In this document: one piece after another, positions 43,033 to 52,039 of the stretch | Numbering within the stretch: position 1 is the first letter of the stretch | How the letters are laid out: the number at the start of each line of letters is the position of its first letter | From: Sedimenticola hydrogenitrophicus | GTDB taxonomy: Bacteria; Pseudomonadota; Gammaproteobacteria; Chromatiales; Chromatiaceae | Assembly (NCBI RefSeq): GCF_029017505.1 | Contig: NZ_JAQGEI010000009.1 | Location: forward strand, 1-64,000 | Direction of reading: 5' to 3' | DNA length: 64,000 nucleotides | Translations under genes and position numbers: made by a program | The notes under the pieces: generated by a model | Told to the model about the DNA's origin: nothing | What the model saw: only the letters and a program-made list of their open reading frames with translations | The model's database searches: none

Positions 43033-43596
43033 TCAGGCATGTCCGGCATCACCCGACAGCAGATTCAGGTCGATGCCGATGGCCTGGGCGGCGGCCTCCC
43101 AGCGCGCCTCCGCCGGCAGGTCGAACAGCACGCTCTCCGGGGCCGGCCCGTTCAGCCAGGCGTTGGCGCTCATCTCCTGCTCCAGCTGGCCTACCCCCCA
43201 ACCGGCATAACCCAGGGCGATCAGGCTCTTCGCCGGTCCCTTGCCCCGGGCGATGGCGTCGAGAATGTCGCGCGAGGTGGTGATGCTGATGCTGGAGGTG
43301 ATGCGCAGGGTCGATTCCCATGTACCGCCGCTGGTGTGCAGCACGAAACCGCGGTCGGTCTGCACCGGTCCACCGATAAAGATGGGTTGTTCGGCGCTGG
43401 GCAGGGTGCTGTCGTTGATGTCCAGCTGATCGAGTATGTCGTTGAGGCGCAACCCGGAGGGGCGGTTGATGACGATGCCCATCGCGCCCTCCTCGCCATG
43501 CTGGCAGAGATAGGTCACGGTGTGGTGAAAATTGGCGTCATCCAGCCGTGGCATGGCGATCAGGAACTGATTGGTCAGGGATACGGGGCTGTTCAT
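43033..43596 (-). CDS. algH: YqgE/AlgH family protein
   Basis: A 187-residue protein of the DUF179 family. NQFLIAMPRLDDANFHHTV and GAMGIVINRPSGL are diagnostic. AlgH is tied to alginate regulation in Pseudomonas, but the biochemical role is unclear. The gene order tonB-algH-ruvX-pyrR is shared with pseudomonads. Confidence 0.95.
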   Translation of the reverse strand: MNSPVSLTNQFLIAMPRLDDANFHHTVTYLCQHGEEGAMGIVINRPSGLRLNDILDQLDINDSTLPSAEQPIFIGGPVQTDRGFVLHTSGGTWESTLRITSSISITTSRDILDAIARGKGPAKSLIALGYAGWGVGQLEQEMSANAWLNGPAPESVLFDLPAEARWEAAAQAIGIDLNLLSGDAGHA

Positions 43597-43646
43597 AGCT
43601 ATATAGTATCGGATGCGGGGATTCGCTCCGCAACCATCGGCGAAAG

Positions 43647-44549
43647 CTATTTTGAAAAAAGTTGGTCGTTATTGCGGAACTGCCAGGTGCGGATGATATC
43701 GAGGATATCGGTCTCCTTGCGGATCTCGGCCGGAAACGGGGCGAACGGGGAGGAGAGCTTGACGATGCGGATGGCGGCGTCATCCAGCAGCTTGTGGCCG
43801 GAGGATTGGCGCACATTGATGGTCTTGACACTGCCGTCGGCACGGACCTCCACGTGCAGCACCAGGTTGCCGTACAGCCTGCGCCGCTTCGCCTCGTCCG
43901 GGTAGTTGAGGTTGCCGACCCGCTCCACCTTGCGCCGCCAGGCATCCAGATAGTTGGCGTACTTGTACTCCTGGGTGCTTGCCGACAGGGTCTTGCGCCG
44001 GGGGCGCTTGGCATAGGCGTGGGTTTTCCTGTCCAGTTCGGCGGTGAGTCGTTTGATCTCCTGGGTGGTGCTCGCCAGCAGCTGCGCCGCGGTCACCTTT
44101 TGCTCCACCGGCGGAGTGGGCTGTTTCTCCGGCGCGGTCTCGATCTTCTGCCTGTCCGGCTGCTGTTTGGTGAGCACCTTTTTCGGTTTTTCCGCCTTCG
44201 GCTTCGGTGCCGGCGGTGGGGTGGGCGCCGTCGCCTGCACCGAAGCCTCCCGCAGGGGTGGTGTCGGCGGCGTGATCTCGGTTGTGGGGCGAACCTTCTC
44301 GGCTTGGTCGCCGCCCCCTTCCTGGCTGGACTGGGCGAGGAAATCGGCCTTTTCGATGGGCTGTTTCGGATCGTGCTTTTGCGGATTCTGCACCACCATG
44401 ATCTCCAGGGTGCGATCCGGGGTGGGTGGCTTTTCCGGTGTTTCCAGGGTAAAGCTGACGCCCAGAATGGCGGTGGCATGCAGGGTGACCGCCACAAACA
44501 GCGTCAGTCCCAGCCGGTCTATCGAGGTCGTCATGCCAGTCCGCTTCAT
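43647..44549 (-). CDS. tonB: TonB-family energy transducer
   Basis: An approximately 300-residue bitopic protein with one N-terminal TM helix (LGLTLFVAVTLHATAILGV), a long Pro/Lys/Thr-rich periplasmic spacer, and a C-terminal TonB domain (YLDAWRRKVERVGNLNYPDE, then YGNLVLHVEVRADGSV). It would couple ExbBD energy to outer-membrane receptors. No exbB/exbD is here. In P. aeruginosa the TonB at this locus (TonB3) is needed for twitching motility, which fits the pil/chp surroundings. The start is uncertain: ATG 44549, ATG 44534 or TTG 44567. Confidence 0.88.
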   Translation of the reverse strand: MKRTGMTTSIDRLGLTLFVAVTLHATAILGVSFTLETPEKPPTPDRTLEIMVVQNPQKHDPKQPIEKADFLAQSSQEGGGDQAEKVRPTTEITPPTPPLREASVQATAPTPPPAPKPKAEKPKKVLTKQQPDRQKIETAPEKQPTPPVEQKVTAAQLLASTTQEIKRLTAELDRKTHAYAKRPRRKTLSASTQEYKYANYLDAWRRKVERVGNLNYPDEAKRRRLYGNLVLHVEVRADGSVKTINVRQSSGHKLLDDAAIRIVKLSSPFAPFPAEIRKETDILDIIRTWQFRNNDQLFSK

Positions 44550-44563
44550 CTCTCTTCGATGGA

Positions 44564-45619
44564 TCAACGCCCGGGTTCAGGTTTGAGCGGCGGGCTCAGC
44601 TGGATGCTGTAGCCGGCGTCAGTCAGTTCAACGCGCTCCTGCATGGCCGGATTCATGTGCAGGTTGCCGTCGGTGTCCACCAGCAGGACATAGTCTACCC
44701 CCATACGCCGGGCGATTTCATACCAGCGCGACGGGCCGGCGATAAACAGCGCGGTCGCCGCCGCATCCGCAGTGGTGGCGTTATCGTCGATCACCGTCAC
44801 CGAGCGGGTGCCGACGGCGGGGTAGCCGGTCCTGGGGTCGATGATGTGGTGGTAACGCTTGCCTTCCCAGGTGAAATTGCGTTCGTAGTCACCCGAGGTG
44901 AAGATGCTCTCGCTGCCGCTGGTGCGGATGATCCCAAGCACCCCCTCGCCGCTGGGGTGGCGTATGGCAATGCGCCAGGGCTCGCCATTCTTGCTGCCGA
45001 TCGCCCGCAGGTCGCCGCCGGCGTTGAGAATGGTGTTTTGTACGCCCAGCTCTTTCAGGTGCTCCACCGCCAGATCGATCCCGTAACCCTTGCCGAAGGC
45101 GCCAAAATCGAGCTGGACCGCGGGATTGGAGCTGCGCATGCGGATGCCGTCCAGGTGCAGGTCGCTCATCTTCGGCGCGGCGGCCAGCAGGCGGTCGATG
45201 GTCTCCTGCGGGGGCGGCCGGTGCCCGCTCGGGTCGTTATTGTGGAAGCCCCAGGCATCGATCAGCTGGCCGATGGCCGGATTGAACAGTCCGTCGCTTT
45301 TTTCCGACAGTTCGGCGCCGCGCACGATCAGCGGCAGCACGGATGGCGGGGCGGCAAAGGTCTCGCCGGTCTGGATCAGCCGGTTGATCCGACCCAGCGG
45401 GCCCGGGTCCCAGGCGTGCCAGGCGCGGTGCATGCGTTTGAAGTCATCCTCGATGACGTCGGTCGCCGCCCGGGCCTCTCGGGTGGGGAGCCCGGCGATG
45501 GAGATATCCACCAGGGTGCCGAAGGCGAGGAATTGTCCCTTGTAGACCGGGGGCTGGGTGTCGCAGCCGGCCAGCAACAGCAGTGCCAGCAGCCAGACGA
45601 CGCTTGCAAGGTGCTTCAT
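44564..45619 (-). CDS. apbE: FAD:protein FMN transferase ApbE, lipoprotein
   Basis: A 351-residue lipoprotein (lipobox LLLAGC, Cys about residue 19) that attaches FMN to threonines of periplasm-facing flavoproteins such as NqrB/C and RnfG/D. DFGAFGKGYGID, NAGGDLRAIG and FTSGDYERNF followed by the HHIIDPRTGYPA motif are all present. ATG 45619 overlaps the gshB stop (ATGA), deciding the start. No Rnf/Nqr gene lies in the window. Confidence 0.94.
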   Translation of the reverse strand: MKHLASVVWLLALLLLAGCDTQPPVYKGQFLAFGTLVDISIAGLPTREARAATDVIEDDFKRMHRAWHAWDPGPLGRINRLIQTGETFAAPPSVLPLIVRGAELSEKSDGLFNPAIGQLIDAWGFHNNDPSGHRPPPQETIDRLLAAAPKMSDLHLDGIRMRSSNPAVQLDFGAFGKGYGIDLAVEHLKELGVQNTILNAGGDLRAIGSKNGEPWRIAIRHPSGEGVLGIIRTSGSESIFTSGDYERNFTWEGKRYHHIIDPRTGYPAVGTRSVTVIDDNATTADAAATALFIAGPSRWYEIARRMGVDYVLLVDTDGNLHMNPAMQERVELTDAGYSIQLSPPLKPEPGR

Positions 45620-46566
45620 GGAGCGAGTTTCTCTTCTATACAATCCATCAGTTGGGCGCTGATATTGAGTCCGAACTGGCTGTCCAGTTCCCGGATGCAG
45701 GTCGGGCTGGTGATATTGATCTCGGTGAGGAAATCACCGATCACATCCAGGCCGGCAAACAGTATGCCGCGCTGGCGCAGGCTGGGGCCGACCTGCAGGG
45801 CGATCCAGCGATCCTGATCGGACAGCGGTAGTCCCTGGCCGGTGCCGCCGGCCGCCAGGTTGCCGCGGGTCTCTCCCGGTTTGGGGATGCGGGCCAGGGC
45901 ATAGGGGACCGGCTCGCCGTCCACCATCAGGATGCGTTTGTCGCCCTGGCTGATCTCGGGTACGAAGCGCTGCGCCATGGTCAGTCGCCGGCCGTGGCTG
46001 GTCAGGGTTTCGATGATCACGTTGGCGTTGGGGTCGGCCTGGCGTACCCGGAAGATCGAACTGCCGCCCATGCCGTCCAGCGGCTTGAGGATGATATCCT
46101 TGTGCCGGTCCATAAAGCTGAGGATCCGTTCCCGGTCACTGGTCACCAGGGTGGGGGTGCAGCACTGCGGGAACCAGGCGGTGAACAGCTTTTCGTTGCA
46201 GTCGCGCAGGCTGGCGGGGCGGTTGACGACCAGTACGCCGCGCTCCTCGGCCTTTTCCAGCAGATAGGTGGTGTAGATGTAGTCCATGTCGAACGGCGGA
46301 TCCTTGCGCATCAGAATGACGTCCAGTTCATCCAGCGGGATGGTCTCCTTGCCGACGAAACGGAACCACTCCTGGGGATTCTCTTCAACCAGCAGATTGC
46401 GCACCCGGGCGTGGGCCCGGTCGTTATCCAGATAGAGGTCCTGCTGCTCCATATAGCGCAGGTCCCAGCCGCGCCGCTGGGCCTCCAGCAGCATGGCGAA
46501 AGTGCTGTCCTTTTTTATCTTGATGGAATCGATGGGATCCATCACGACACCGAGAGTAATAGTCAT
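45616..46566 (-). CDS. gshB: Glutathione synthetase
   Basis: A 316-residue ATP-grasp ligase joining gamma-glutamylcysteine and glycine. It starts MTITLGVVMDPIDSIKIKKD, and DPPFDMDYIYTTYLLE, KPLDGMGGSSIFRV and GLDVIGDFLTEINITSPT are the family landmarks. It heads the minus-strand run gshB-apbE-tonB-algH-ruvX-pyrR-pyrB-pyrC'. Confidence 0.97.
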   Translation of the reverse strand: MTITLGVVMDPIDSIKIKKDSTFAMLLEAQRRGWDLRYMEQQDLYLDNDRAHARVRNLLVEENPQEWFRFVGKETIPLDELDVILMRKDPPFDMDYIYTTYLLEKAEERGVLVVNRPASLRDCNEKLFTAWFPQCCTPTLVTSDRERILSFMDRHKDIILKPLDGMGGSSIFRVRQADPNANVIIETLTSHGRRLTMAQRFVPEISQGDKRILMVDGEPVPYALARIPKPGETRGNLAAGGTGQGLPLSDQDRWIALQVGPSLRQRGILFAGLDVIGDFLTEINITSPTCIRELDSQFGLNISAQLMDCIEEKLAP

Positions 46567-46610
46567 TTTTCAATCATACCTGAGGAGGCCCGGCTTGTCG
46601 GTGACCTTGT

Positions 46611-46636
46611 TGCAACTTTCCCACTATAAAGTTGCA
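46611..46636. promoter_or_regulatory. Inverted repeat between divergent genes
   Basis: A perfect 9-bp pair TGCAACTTT / AAAGTTGCA with an 8-nt spacer, 45 bp upstream of gshB and about 190 bp upstream of the gene at 46829. It could be an operator for the gshB operon or a hairpin. No regulator is identified. Confidence 0.45.
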
Positions 46637-46828
46637 GTGGCGGTTATCTGTTGTTATTTTCTCTCAGGTTATGATCCTAATAAAGTGTCGCAGCTAGAAA
46701 AATCAGATTCATACAGGGACCCTATTATTACAACTACCCTCATTGGACGAGCGTCCGGAGCGGCCCGAGGTCACCGGATGAGGGATGATGAATCTCTGGA
46801 TATGTGCGGTTTGGGAGGTGTGTGAGTT

Positions 46829-47224
46829 ATGAGGATGTGGCGATATCGGAGTGGAGCAGGTGGCGGTATTCGGGCGCTGGGGAGATTTTGTCTGGGCGGA
46901 TGCTGTCTGGCGATTTTTGGTTTTGTGACCCCGTTCTCAGTGATGGCGGCCGGGGAAGATGATTATTTGAGCGCGCTGCACCAGGAGGTCGACAAGGTCG
47001 ATGGGGGTGTCGACAAGCCACGGGGCGCGGGCGGCGAAGCGGCGGACAGCCGGCTTTCCCGTGAATCCTTCGAGAGTGAATTGAAAGAAAAATATGCCGG
47101 GAGTGCGGTGTTTTACGGTAAATTGACACCCGGCAGCCAGGAAGAGATCTATCAGGAGTACCAGTCGGGCGCCTCCATTTCGGAACTGAGAAAAAAGATC
47201 ATGGATCGGTTCCTGCATCGCTGA
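46829..47224 (+). CDS. Hypothetical exported protein
   Basis: A 131-residue protein with an arginine-rich start and a signal peptide-like core (CLGGCCLAIFGFVTPFSVMA, ending near residue 40). A polar linker follows, then a compact C-terminal helical part: FESELKEKYAGSAVFYGKLT and ISELRKKIMDRF. The C-terminal segment looks conserved in type and could bind another protein. It precedes the exported rhodanese by 120 bp on the same strand, just ahead of the Chp cluster. Confidence 0.65.
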   Translation: MRMWRYRSGAGGGIRALGRFCLGGCCLAIFGFVTPFSVMAAGEDDYLSALHQEVDKVDGGVDKPRGAGGEAADSRLSRESFESELKEKYAGSAVFYGKLTPGSQEEIYQEYQSGASISELRKKIMDRFLHR

Positions 47225-47344
47225 CCGTAATAAAACAGCAGAAAATATTCAGGTTAGGCGACGACCGGACGATATACCCGGAAGTAACAGTGAAGTTTCA
47301 ACAATAAGCTACGTCAGATAGCGGGTCTCTTTAGGGGGGTAATA

Positions 47345-48073
47345 ATGAGGAAGTCAATAGCCTTTGCGGCTGTTTTTGCTGTTCTGTCGATTATCGCGGG
47401 ACAGGCGGTTGGCGCGGAAGATGAAGTAAAGGTCGGTGCCGAGGGCGGCGTGATCCCGCTCTATCAGGGCAAGCCCTATCTTCATGTGATGCACCAGGGC
47501 CGCTCGGTAAAGGTACAACGGGTGCAGGACCACGACTTTGAGCTGCGGGGCTATTTTGCCAAGACCAGCCGGCAGTGTCCGCCCTTCTGTATCGGGCCGA
47601 TGGAGGTGGACCCCGCGGTCAGGACCATAGGCGAGATTGAACTGTTCCACTTCATGGAGAACCAGTTGCGGGACGGCCTGGGGGTGCTGATCGATGCCAG
47701 GACACCCGAGTGGCACGCCAAGGGCACCATTCCGGGATCGGTCAATATTCCGTTCACGGTACTGAGCCTGGGGCCGGATGACCTGGAGATGGAAGAGGCG
47801 CTGCTCTCGTTCGGGGCCAAACCAAGAGAGTCGGCGGCTGGGCTGACCCGAACACTGGAGCAGTGGGGCGTGATGGATGCCGGGCCGGTGACCGATAAGT
47901 GGGACTTCACCGAGTGCAAGGAGCTGGTGCTCTGGTGTAATGGACCGGCCTGCGGGCAGTCACCAAGAGCGATACGGGGGCTGCTGGCCGTCGGCTATCC
48001 GGCGGAGAAGATACATTATTACCGGGGCGGGATGCAGGTATGGCAGATGTTTGGCCTGACCACGGTGAACTGA
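47345..48073 (+). CDS. Exported rhodanese-domain protein
   Basis: A 242-residue periplasmic protein with signal peptide (AFAAVFAVLSIIAGQAVGA, about residues 5-23). A preceding region contains CPPFCIGPM, and the rhodanese domain spans about residues 95-240 (VLIDARTPEWHAKGTIPGSV, then LVLWCNGPACGQSPRAI). The active-loop cysteine is present, so persulfide transfer is possible. The extra CxxxC in the N-part may be redox-active. Related proteins occur in sulfur-oxidising gammaproteobacteria, but the substrate is unknown. Confidence 0.82.
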   Translation: MRKSIAFAAVFAVLSIIAGQAVGAEDEVKVGAEGGVIPLYQGKPYLHVMHQGRSVKVQRVQDHDFELRGYFAKTSRQCPPFCIGPMEVDPAVRTIGEIELFHFMENQLRDGLGVLIDARTPEWHAKGTIPGSVNIPFTVLSLGPDDLEMEEALLSFGAKPRESAAGLTRTLEQWGVMDAGPVTDKWDFTECKELVLWCNGPACGQSPRAIRGLLAVGYPAEKIHYYRGGMQVWQMFGLTTVN

Positions 48074-48169
48074 ATAGGCCGCTGGTCAGAAGTGCCGGGG
48101 TTGAAAGTGGAACGGCAGGGACGTCACTGTATCCCCGCGCCAGGGGCTGTGCGAATCAGAGGAAGCTAG

Positions 48170-48431
48170 TGCTCCGTCAATGTGATAATTACGGATTCAG
48201 CGTCCCTGTGGCGTTTCGCGGCAAGGCGCAGTGCGCAGGCAATGGCGGTTCCCTTGTCAAGCACTGCAACGCGGCTGCGGGACGCCACAGGGACGCCCGA
48301 AGGGTGAGCTTGTCAGCGCCCATGGCGGCGTTGCGCCTCTTGCCAAGGGAGCCTACCATTGCCGGCGAGGCGCGCCTTGCCATGAACGCTGACATGCTCA
48401 CTGAACTCGCAATTATCACATTGACGGAGCA
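48170..48431. mobile_element. 262-bp MITE-like element, copy R2
   Basis: An inverted copy of R1 (39429-39692), about 95% identical with a dozen differences including small indels. The ends are TGCTCCGTCAATGTGATAAT and its complement. Its right end sits 6 bp before the pilG start and provides GGAG (48426-48429) as pilG Shine-Dalgarno. No transposase or obvious target duplication is seen. Confidence 0.85.
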
Positions 48432-48437
48432 CAAGTA

Positions 48438-48833
48438 ATGAATGAAGACGTCGATATCTCCGGTCGAAAGGTGATGGTCATCGATGATAGCAAGACCATC
48501 CGCCGCACGGCCGAGAGCCTGCTAAAAAAGGCCGGCTGCGAGGTGTTTACCGCCAACGACGGCTTCGAGGCGCTGTCGGTCATCGCCGACACCCACCCGG
48601 ACATCATCTTCGTGGATATCATGATGCCGCGTCTGGACGGTTATCAGACCTGCGCCCTGATCAAGCATAACAGTGAGTTCAAGAAGACCCCGGTCATCAT
48701 GCTCTCCTCCAAGGATGGCCTGTTCGATCGCGCCCGGGGACGTATTGTCGGTTCCGAAGAGTATCTCACCAAGCCGTTTACCAAGGATGAGCTGCTGGGC
48801 GCCATACGCAAGCACAGTGTCAAGGCCGCCTGA
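48438..48833 (+). CDS. pilG: Pilus response regulator PilG
   Basis: A 131-residue single-domain CheY-like receiver that promotes pilus extension when phosphorylated by ChpA. The acidic pocket is VIDDSKTIRRTAE, the phospho-Asp is in IIFVDIMMPRLDGY, and the lysine is in YLTKPFTKDEL. Its Shine-Dalgarno is formed by the end of element R2, 8 nt before ATG. Confidence 0.95.
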   Translation: MNEDVDISGRKVMVIDDSKTIRRTAESLLKKAGCEVFTANDGFEALSVIADTHPDIIFVDIMMPRLDGYQTCALIKHNSEFKKTPVIMLSSKDGLFDRARGRIVGSEEYLTKPFTKDELLGAIRKHSVKAA

Positions 48834-48882
48834 GCGGCCGTCGCTAAACCCGTACCTTACCCAAGCCGCAGAGATTGTGATT

Positions 48883-49305
48883 ATGAGAAGTTTTTTTAAG
48901 AAAAACAGCGCAGGACAATCCGATGAAGCCAGCGCCGTCGATGTGACCATCCTGATCGTTGATGACTCCCCGACCGAGACGCACATTCTTAAGGGAATTG
49001 TCGAGAGTGGGGGTTACCGGGTGATCACCGCTGCCGACGGTGAGACCGGTGTCGCCATGGCGAAAGAGTCGAAACCCGATCTGGTGCTGATGGACGTGGT
49101 GATGCCGGGGCTGAACGGTTTTCAGGCGACACGCCAGCTGAGCAAGTTACCGGAGACCCAGGACATACCGGTCATTGTGGTCACCACCAAGGATCAGGAG
49201 ACGGATCGTGCCTGGGGATTGCGCCAGGGCGCCAAGGAGTATGTGGTCAAACCGGTGGCGGCGGAAGAGCTGCTCGGCAAGATCAGGGCCGTACTTGCCG
49301 GCTGA
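48883..49305 (+). CDS. pilH: Pilus response regulator PilH
   Basis: A 140-residue CheY-like protein that counteracts PilG or serves as phosphate sink. The receiver starts at about residue 20 (VTILIVDDSPTETHILKGIV), the phospho-Asp is in LVLMDVVMPGLNGF, and the lysine is in YVVKPVAAEEL. A 19-residue basic/polar N-terminal extension (MRSFFKKNSAGQSDEA) is longer than in classical PilH, which is about 120 residues. ATG 48883 is the first good start after pilG. Confidence 0.94.
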   Translation: MRSFFKKNSAGQSDEASAVDVTILIVDDSPTETHILKGIVESGGYRVITAADGETGVAMAKESKPDLVLMDVVMPGLNGFQATRQLSKLPETQDIPVIVVTTKDQETDRAWGLRQGAKEYVVKPVAAEELLGKIRAVLAG

Positions 49306-49315
49306 TTGGGATATC

Positions 49316-49858
49316 ATGAGCGAAACCACATCAGCCGACCTGCTGCAGCTGCTGCAGAAAATCGAACGCCGGAGTCACCAGCATGCGGTGGGCCTGCCGA
49401 AGCAGAAGGTCCAGGAGTATTGGGAAGGGGTGCTGTTCAACATCACCGGGCTGGGTGTGATCGCACCCCTCCAGGAGGTCAGGGAGATCCTCAACTATCC
49501 GGATGGGCTGACCCAGGTGCCGGGGACCCAGGCCTGGCTGCTCGGCATGGCGAATATCCGCGGTAACCTGCTGCCGATTATCGATCTTCAACAATTCCTG
49601 GGTGGGGCGCCGGTAGTGGTCGGGCGACGCAGCCGGGTGCTGGTGATCAATCACCAGGGGCTCTATTCGGGACTGCTGGTCGGTGAAGTTCAGGGCATGC
49701 GTCACTTCCTTGCGGAGCAGCGTACCCGGGTTCCCATTCTGCCAGAGTATATCCGCCAGTTCGTGCAGGGAGCGTACGAATATGAGGGCACCGTCAGGCC
49801 GGTATTCAGTATGAATCTGCTGGCGGAGAATACCGAATTCAGGGTGGCTTCACTATGA
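49316..49858 (+). CDS. pilI: CheW-like adaptor PilI
   Basis: A 180-residue adaptor joining PilJ to the ChpA kinase. The CheW domain covers about residues 35-175, with LGMANIRGNLLPIIDLQQFL as the conserved centre. It starts 10 bp after pilH. Confidence 0.94.
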   Translation: MSETTSADLLQLLQKIERRSHQHAVGLPKQKVQEYWEGVLFNITGLGVIAPLQEVREILNYPDGLTQVPGTQAWLLGMANIRGNLLPIIDLQQFLGGAPVVVGRRSRVLVINHQGLYSGLLVGEVQGMRHFLAEQRTRVPILPEYIRQFVQGAYEYEGTVRPVFSMNLLAENTEFRVASL

Positions 49859-49955
49859 TTCTGATTTTTTTCCAGGCGATTTCTGTGTGCGAACTTTTGT
49901 CTTTCGTGGCAACGGAAACCTTACAAGAACAAGCCTCTTGCGGGAGAGAGACTAA

Positions 49956-52010
49956 ATGAATACCAGGGTTACCAGACGTACGGGTGGTGGCACCGCCTCA
50001 AACAAGCTTGCCATTGTGCTGTCGATCGGATTGCTGGTCACGCTGCTGGCGACCTTGCTGGCATTCGCCAATGTGTCGAAGTGGGCGGCGAATGACGAAA
50101 TCTACATTATCCGTTCCGAGGAGCAGCGGGTGGTTTCCCAGGAGATCGCCAAAAGCGCGCTCTCGGCGGCGGCCGGTAACCCGGCGGCATTCGGTCAGTT
50201 GCGCGAGTCCCGGGACAAGTTCGAACGCCTCATGTCGGAGTTGAAACAGGGCGACCCGGCGGTCGACCTGCCGCCGTCGCCCGAACCGGTGGCCGCGCAA
50301 TTGCGCGAGGTGGAAAACGCCTGGCTGGAGTTGCGCCAGAATGCCGATGACATCCTGACAAACCGGGATGCCATTCTCTCGGTGCAGGAGTTTATCGGGG
50401 TGATTACCGAGTTCATGCCGCAGTTGCAGGAGCTCTCGGAACAGGTGGTCGGCGACCTGGTGGCAACCAGGGCGGACCCGGCGCAGATCGCCATCGCCTC
50501 GCGCCAGCTGATGCTGTCCGAGCGAATCGATAAAAACGTCAACAAGGTGTTGGCGGGCGGACAGGCCACGGCGGCGGCCATCGACCAGTTCAGCCGTGAC
50601 TCCGACCATCTCGGCCGGGTGCTCGACGGCATGCTGGAGGGCAGCGAATCGCTCGGCATCGCCAAGATCACCAATCCGGAGGTGGTGCAGAAACTGCGTG
50701 AGGCGGCGATGCTGTTCAGCTCCATCAATGATCACGCCGACGAGATCATCGAGACGGTTCCGGCGGTACTCCCGGCACTCGAAGCGGCCAGTCAGGTGAC
50801 CGCCGTATCGGACCGGGTGAACGACGCGGCGCAGCAGCTGGTGGAGGCCTACGGCGACAACCCGGGGCTGATCAGCATCCTGGGCGTCAAGGCGGGACCG
50901 GTGCTGATCGTGCTGCTGGGTGGTCTCTCCATTCTTCTTATGCTCTCGCTGGGTTATCTGCAGATTCAGACCGCCCGCCGTCGTGAGCTGGAGAGCAGCC
51001 AGTTGAACGAGCGAAACCAGCAGGCCATTCTGCGCCTGCTCGACGAGATGGGCGACCTGGCCGACGGTGACCTGACGGTAACCGCCACGGTGACCGAGGA
51101 CGTGACCGGCGCCATCGCCGACTCCATCAACTACGCCATCGAGGCGCTGCGCAGCCTGGTGACCACCATTAACGAGATCTCCGAGCAGGTATCCAGCTCC
51201 GCCCAGGAGAGCCGTGCTACCGCCATGCACCTGGCGGAAGCGAGTGAACATCAGGCCGATCAGATCACATCGGCAACCGCGGCCATCAACAAGATGGCCT
51301 CGGCGGTTGATCAGATGTCCCAGGAGGCAACCGAATCCGCCACGGTGGCGCAGCACTCGGTTGAGATCGCCGCCAAGGGCAATGAGACGGTACGCCGGAC
51401 CATCAAGGGCATGGACACCATCCGCGAGCAGATCCAGGAGACCTCCAAGCGCATCAAGCGGCTCGGTGAAAGCTCCCAGGAGATCGGCGATATCGTGGAG
51501 CTGATCGACGACATTGCCGACCAGACCAACATCCTGGCACTGAATGCGGCCATGCAGGCGGCCATGGCGGGTGAGGCCGGGCGTGGCTTCGCGGTGGTGG
51601 CCGACGAGGTGCAGCGACTCGCGGAACGTTCCGGTAACGCCACCAAGCAGATCGAGGCGCTGGTGAAGACCATTCAGGCGGATACCAACGAGGCGGTCTC
51701 CTCCATGGAGGCGACCACCACGGAAGTGGTGACCGGTGCCCAGTTGGCGGAGGATGCCGGTGAGGCGCTGAAGGAGATCGAAAGCGTTTCCAATCACATC
51801 TCCGAGCGTATTCAGCGGGTTGCCGACACGGCACAGACTCAGTCCGATGAGGCCTCCCGGGTGAACGACACCATGAGCGTCATTCAGGAGATTACCACCC
51901 AGACATCGGATGGTACCAATCAGACGGCCGCGGCGATCGGCGCCCTGGCGGATATGGCGGATGAGCTGCAGCGGTCGGTTGCTGGTTTCCGCCTGCCGGA
52001 ATACAACTAA
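49956..52010 (+). CDS. pilJ: Methyl-accepting chemotaxis protein PilJ
   Basis: A 684-residue transmembrane receptor. TM1 lies at about residues 18-38, followed by a helical periplasmic PilJ domain, TM2 at about 314-338 ([20 protein letters not shown]), HAMP, and a cytoplasmic signalling hairpin. The tip carries [20 protein letters not shown], with methylation-type helices on both sides. It is thought to sense pilus tension or PilA in the periplasm. Confidence 0.95.
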   Translation: MNTRVTRRTGGGTASNKLAIVLSIGLLVTLLATLLAFANVSKWAANDEIYIIRSEEQRVVSQEIAKSALSAAAGNPAAFGQLRESRDKFERLMSELKQGDPAVDLPPSPEPVAAQLREVENAWLELRQNADDILTNRDAILSVQEFIGVITEFMPQLQELSEQVVGDLVATRADPAQIAIASRQLMLSERIDKNVNKVLAGGQATAAAIDQFSRDSDHLGRVLDGMLEGSESLGIAKITNPEVVQKLREAAMLFSSINDHADEIIETVPAVLPALEAASQVTAVSDRVNDAAQQLVEAYGDNPGLISILGVKAGPVLIVLLGGLSILLMLSLGYLQIQTARRRELESSQLNERNQQAILRLLDEMGDLADGDLTVTATVTEDVTGAIADSINYAIEALRSLVTTINEISEQVSSSAQESRATAMHLAEASEHQADQITSATAAINKMASAVDQMSQEATESATVAQHSVEIAAKGNETVRRTIKGMDTIREQIQETSKRIKRLGESSQEIGDIVELIDDIADQTNILALNAAMQAAMAGEAGRGFAVVADEVQRLAERSGNATKQIEALVKTIQADTNEAVSSMEATTTEVVTGAQLAEDAGEALKEIESVSNHISERIQRVADTAQTQSDEASRVNDTMSVIQEITTQTSDGTNQTAAAIGALADMADELQRSVAGFRLPEYN

Positions 52011-52039
52011 CGGCGCACTGCCCTGGATGAAGGCCTGGT

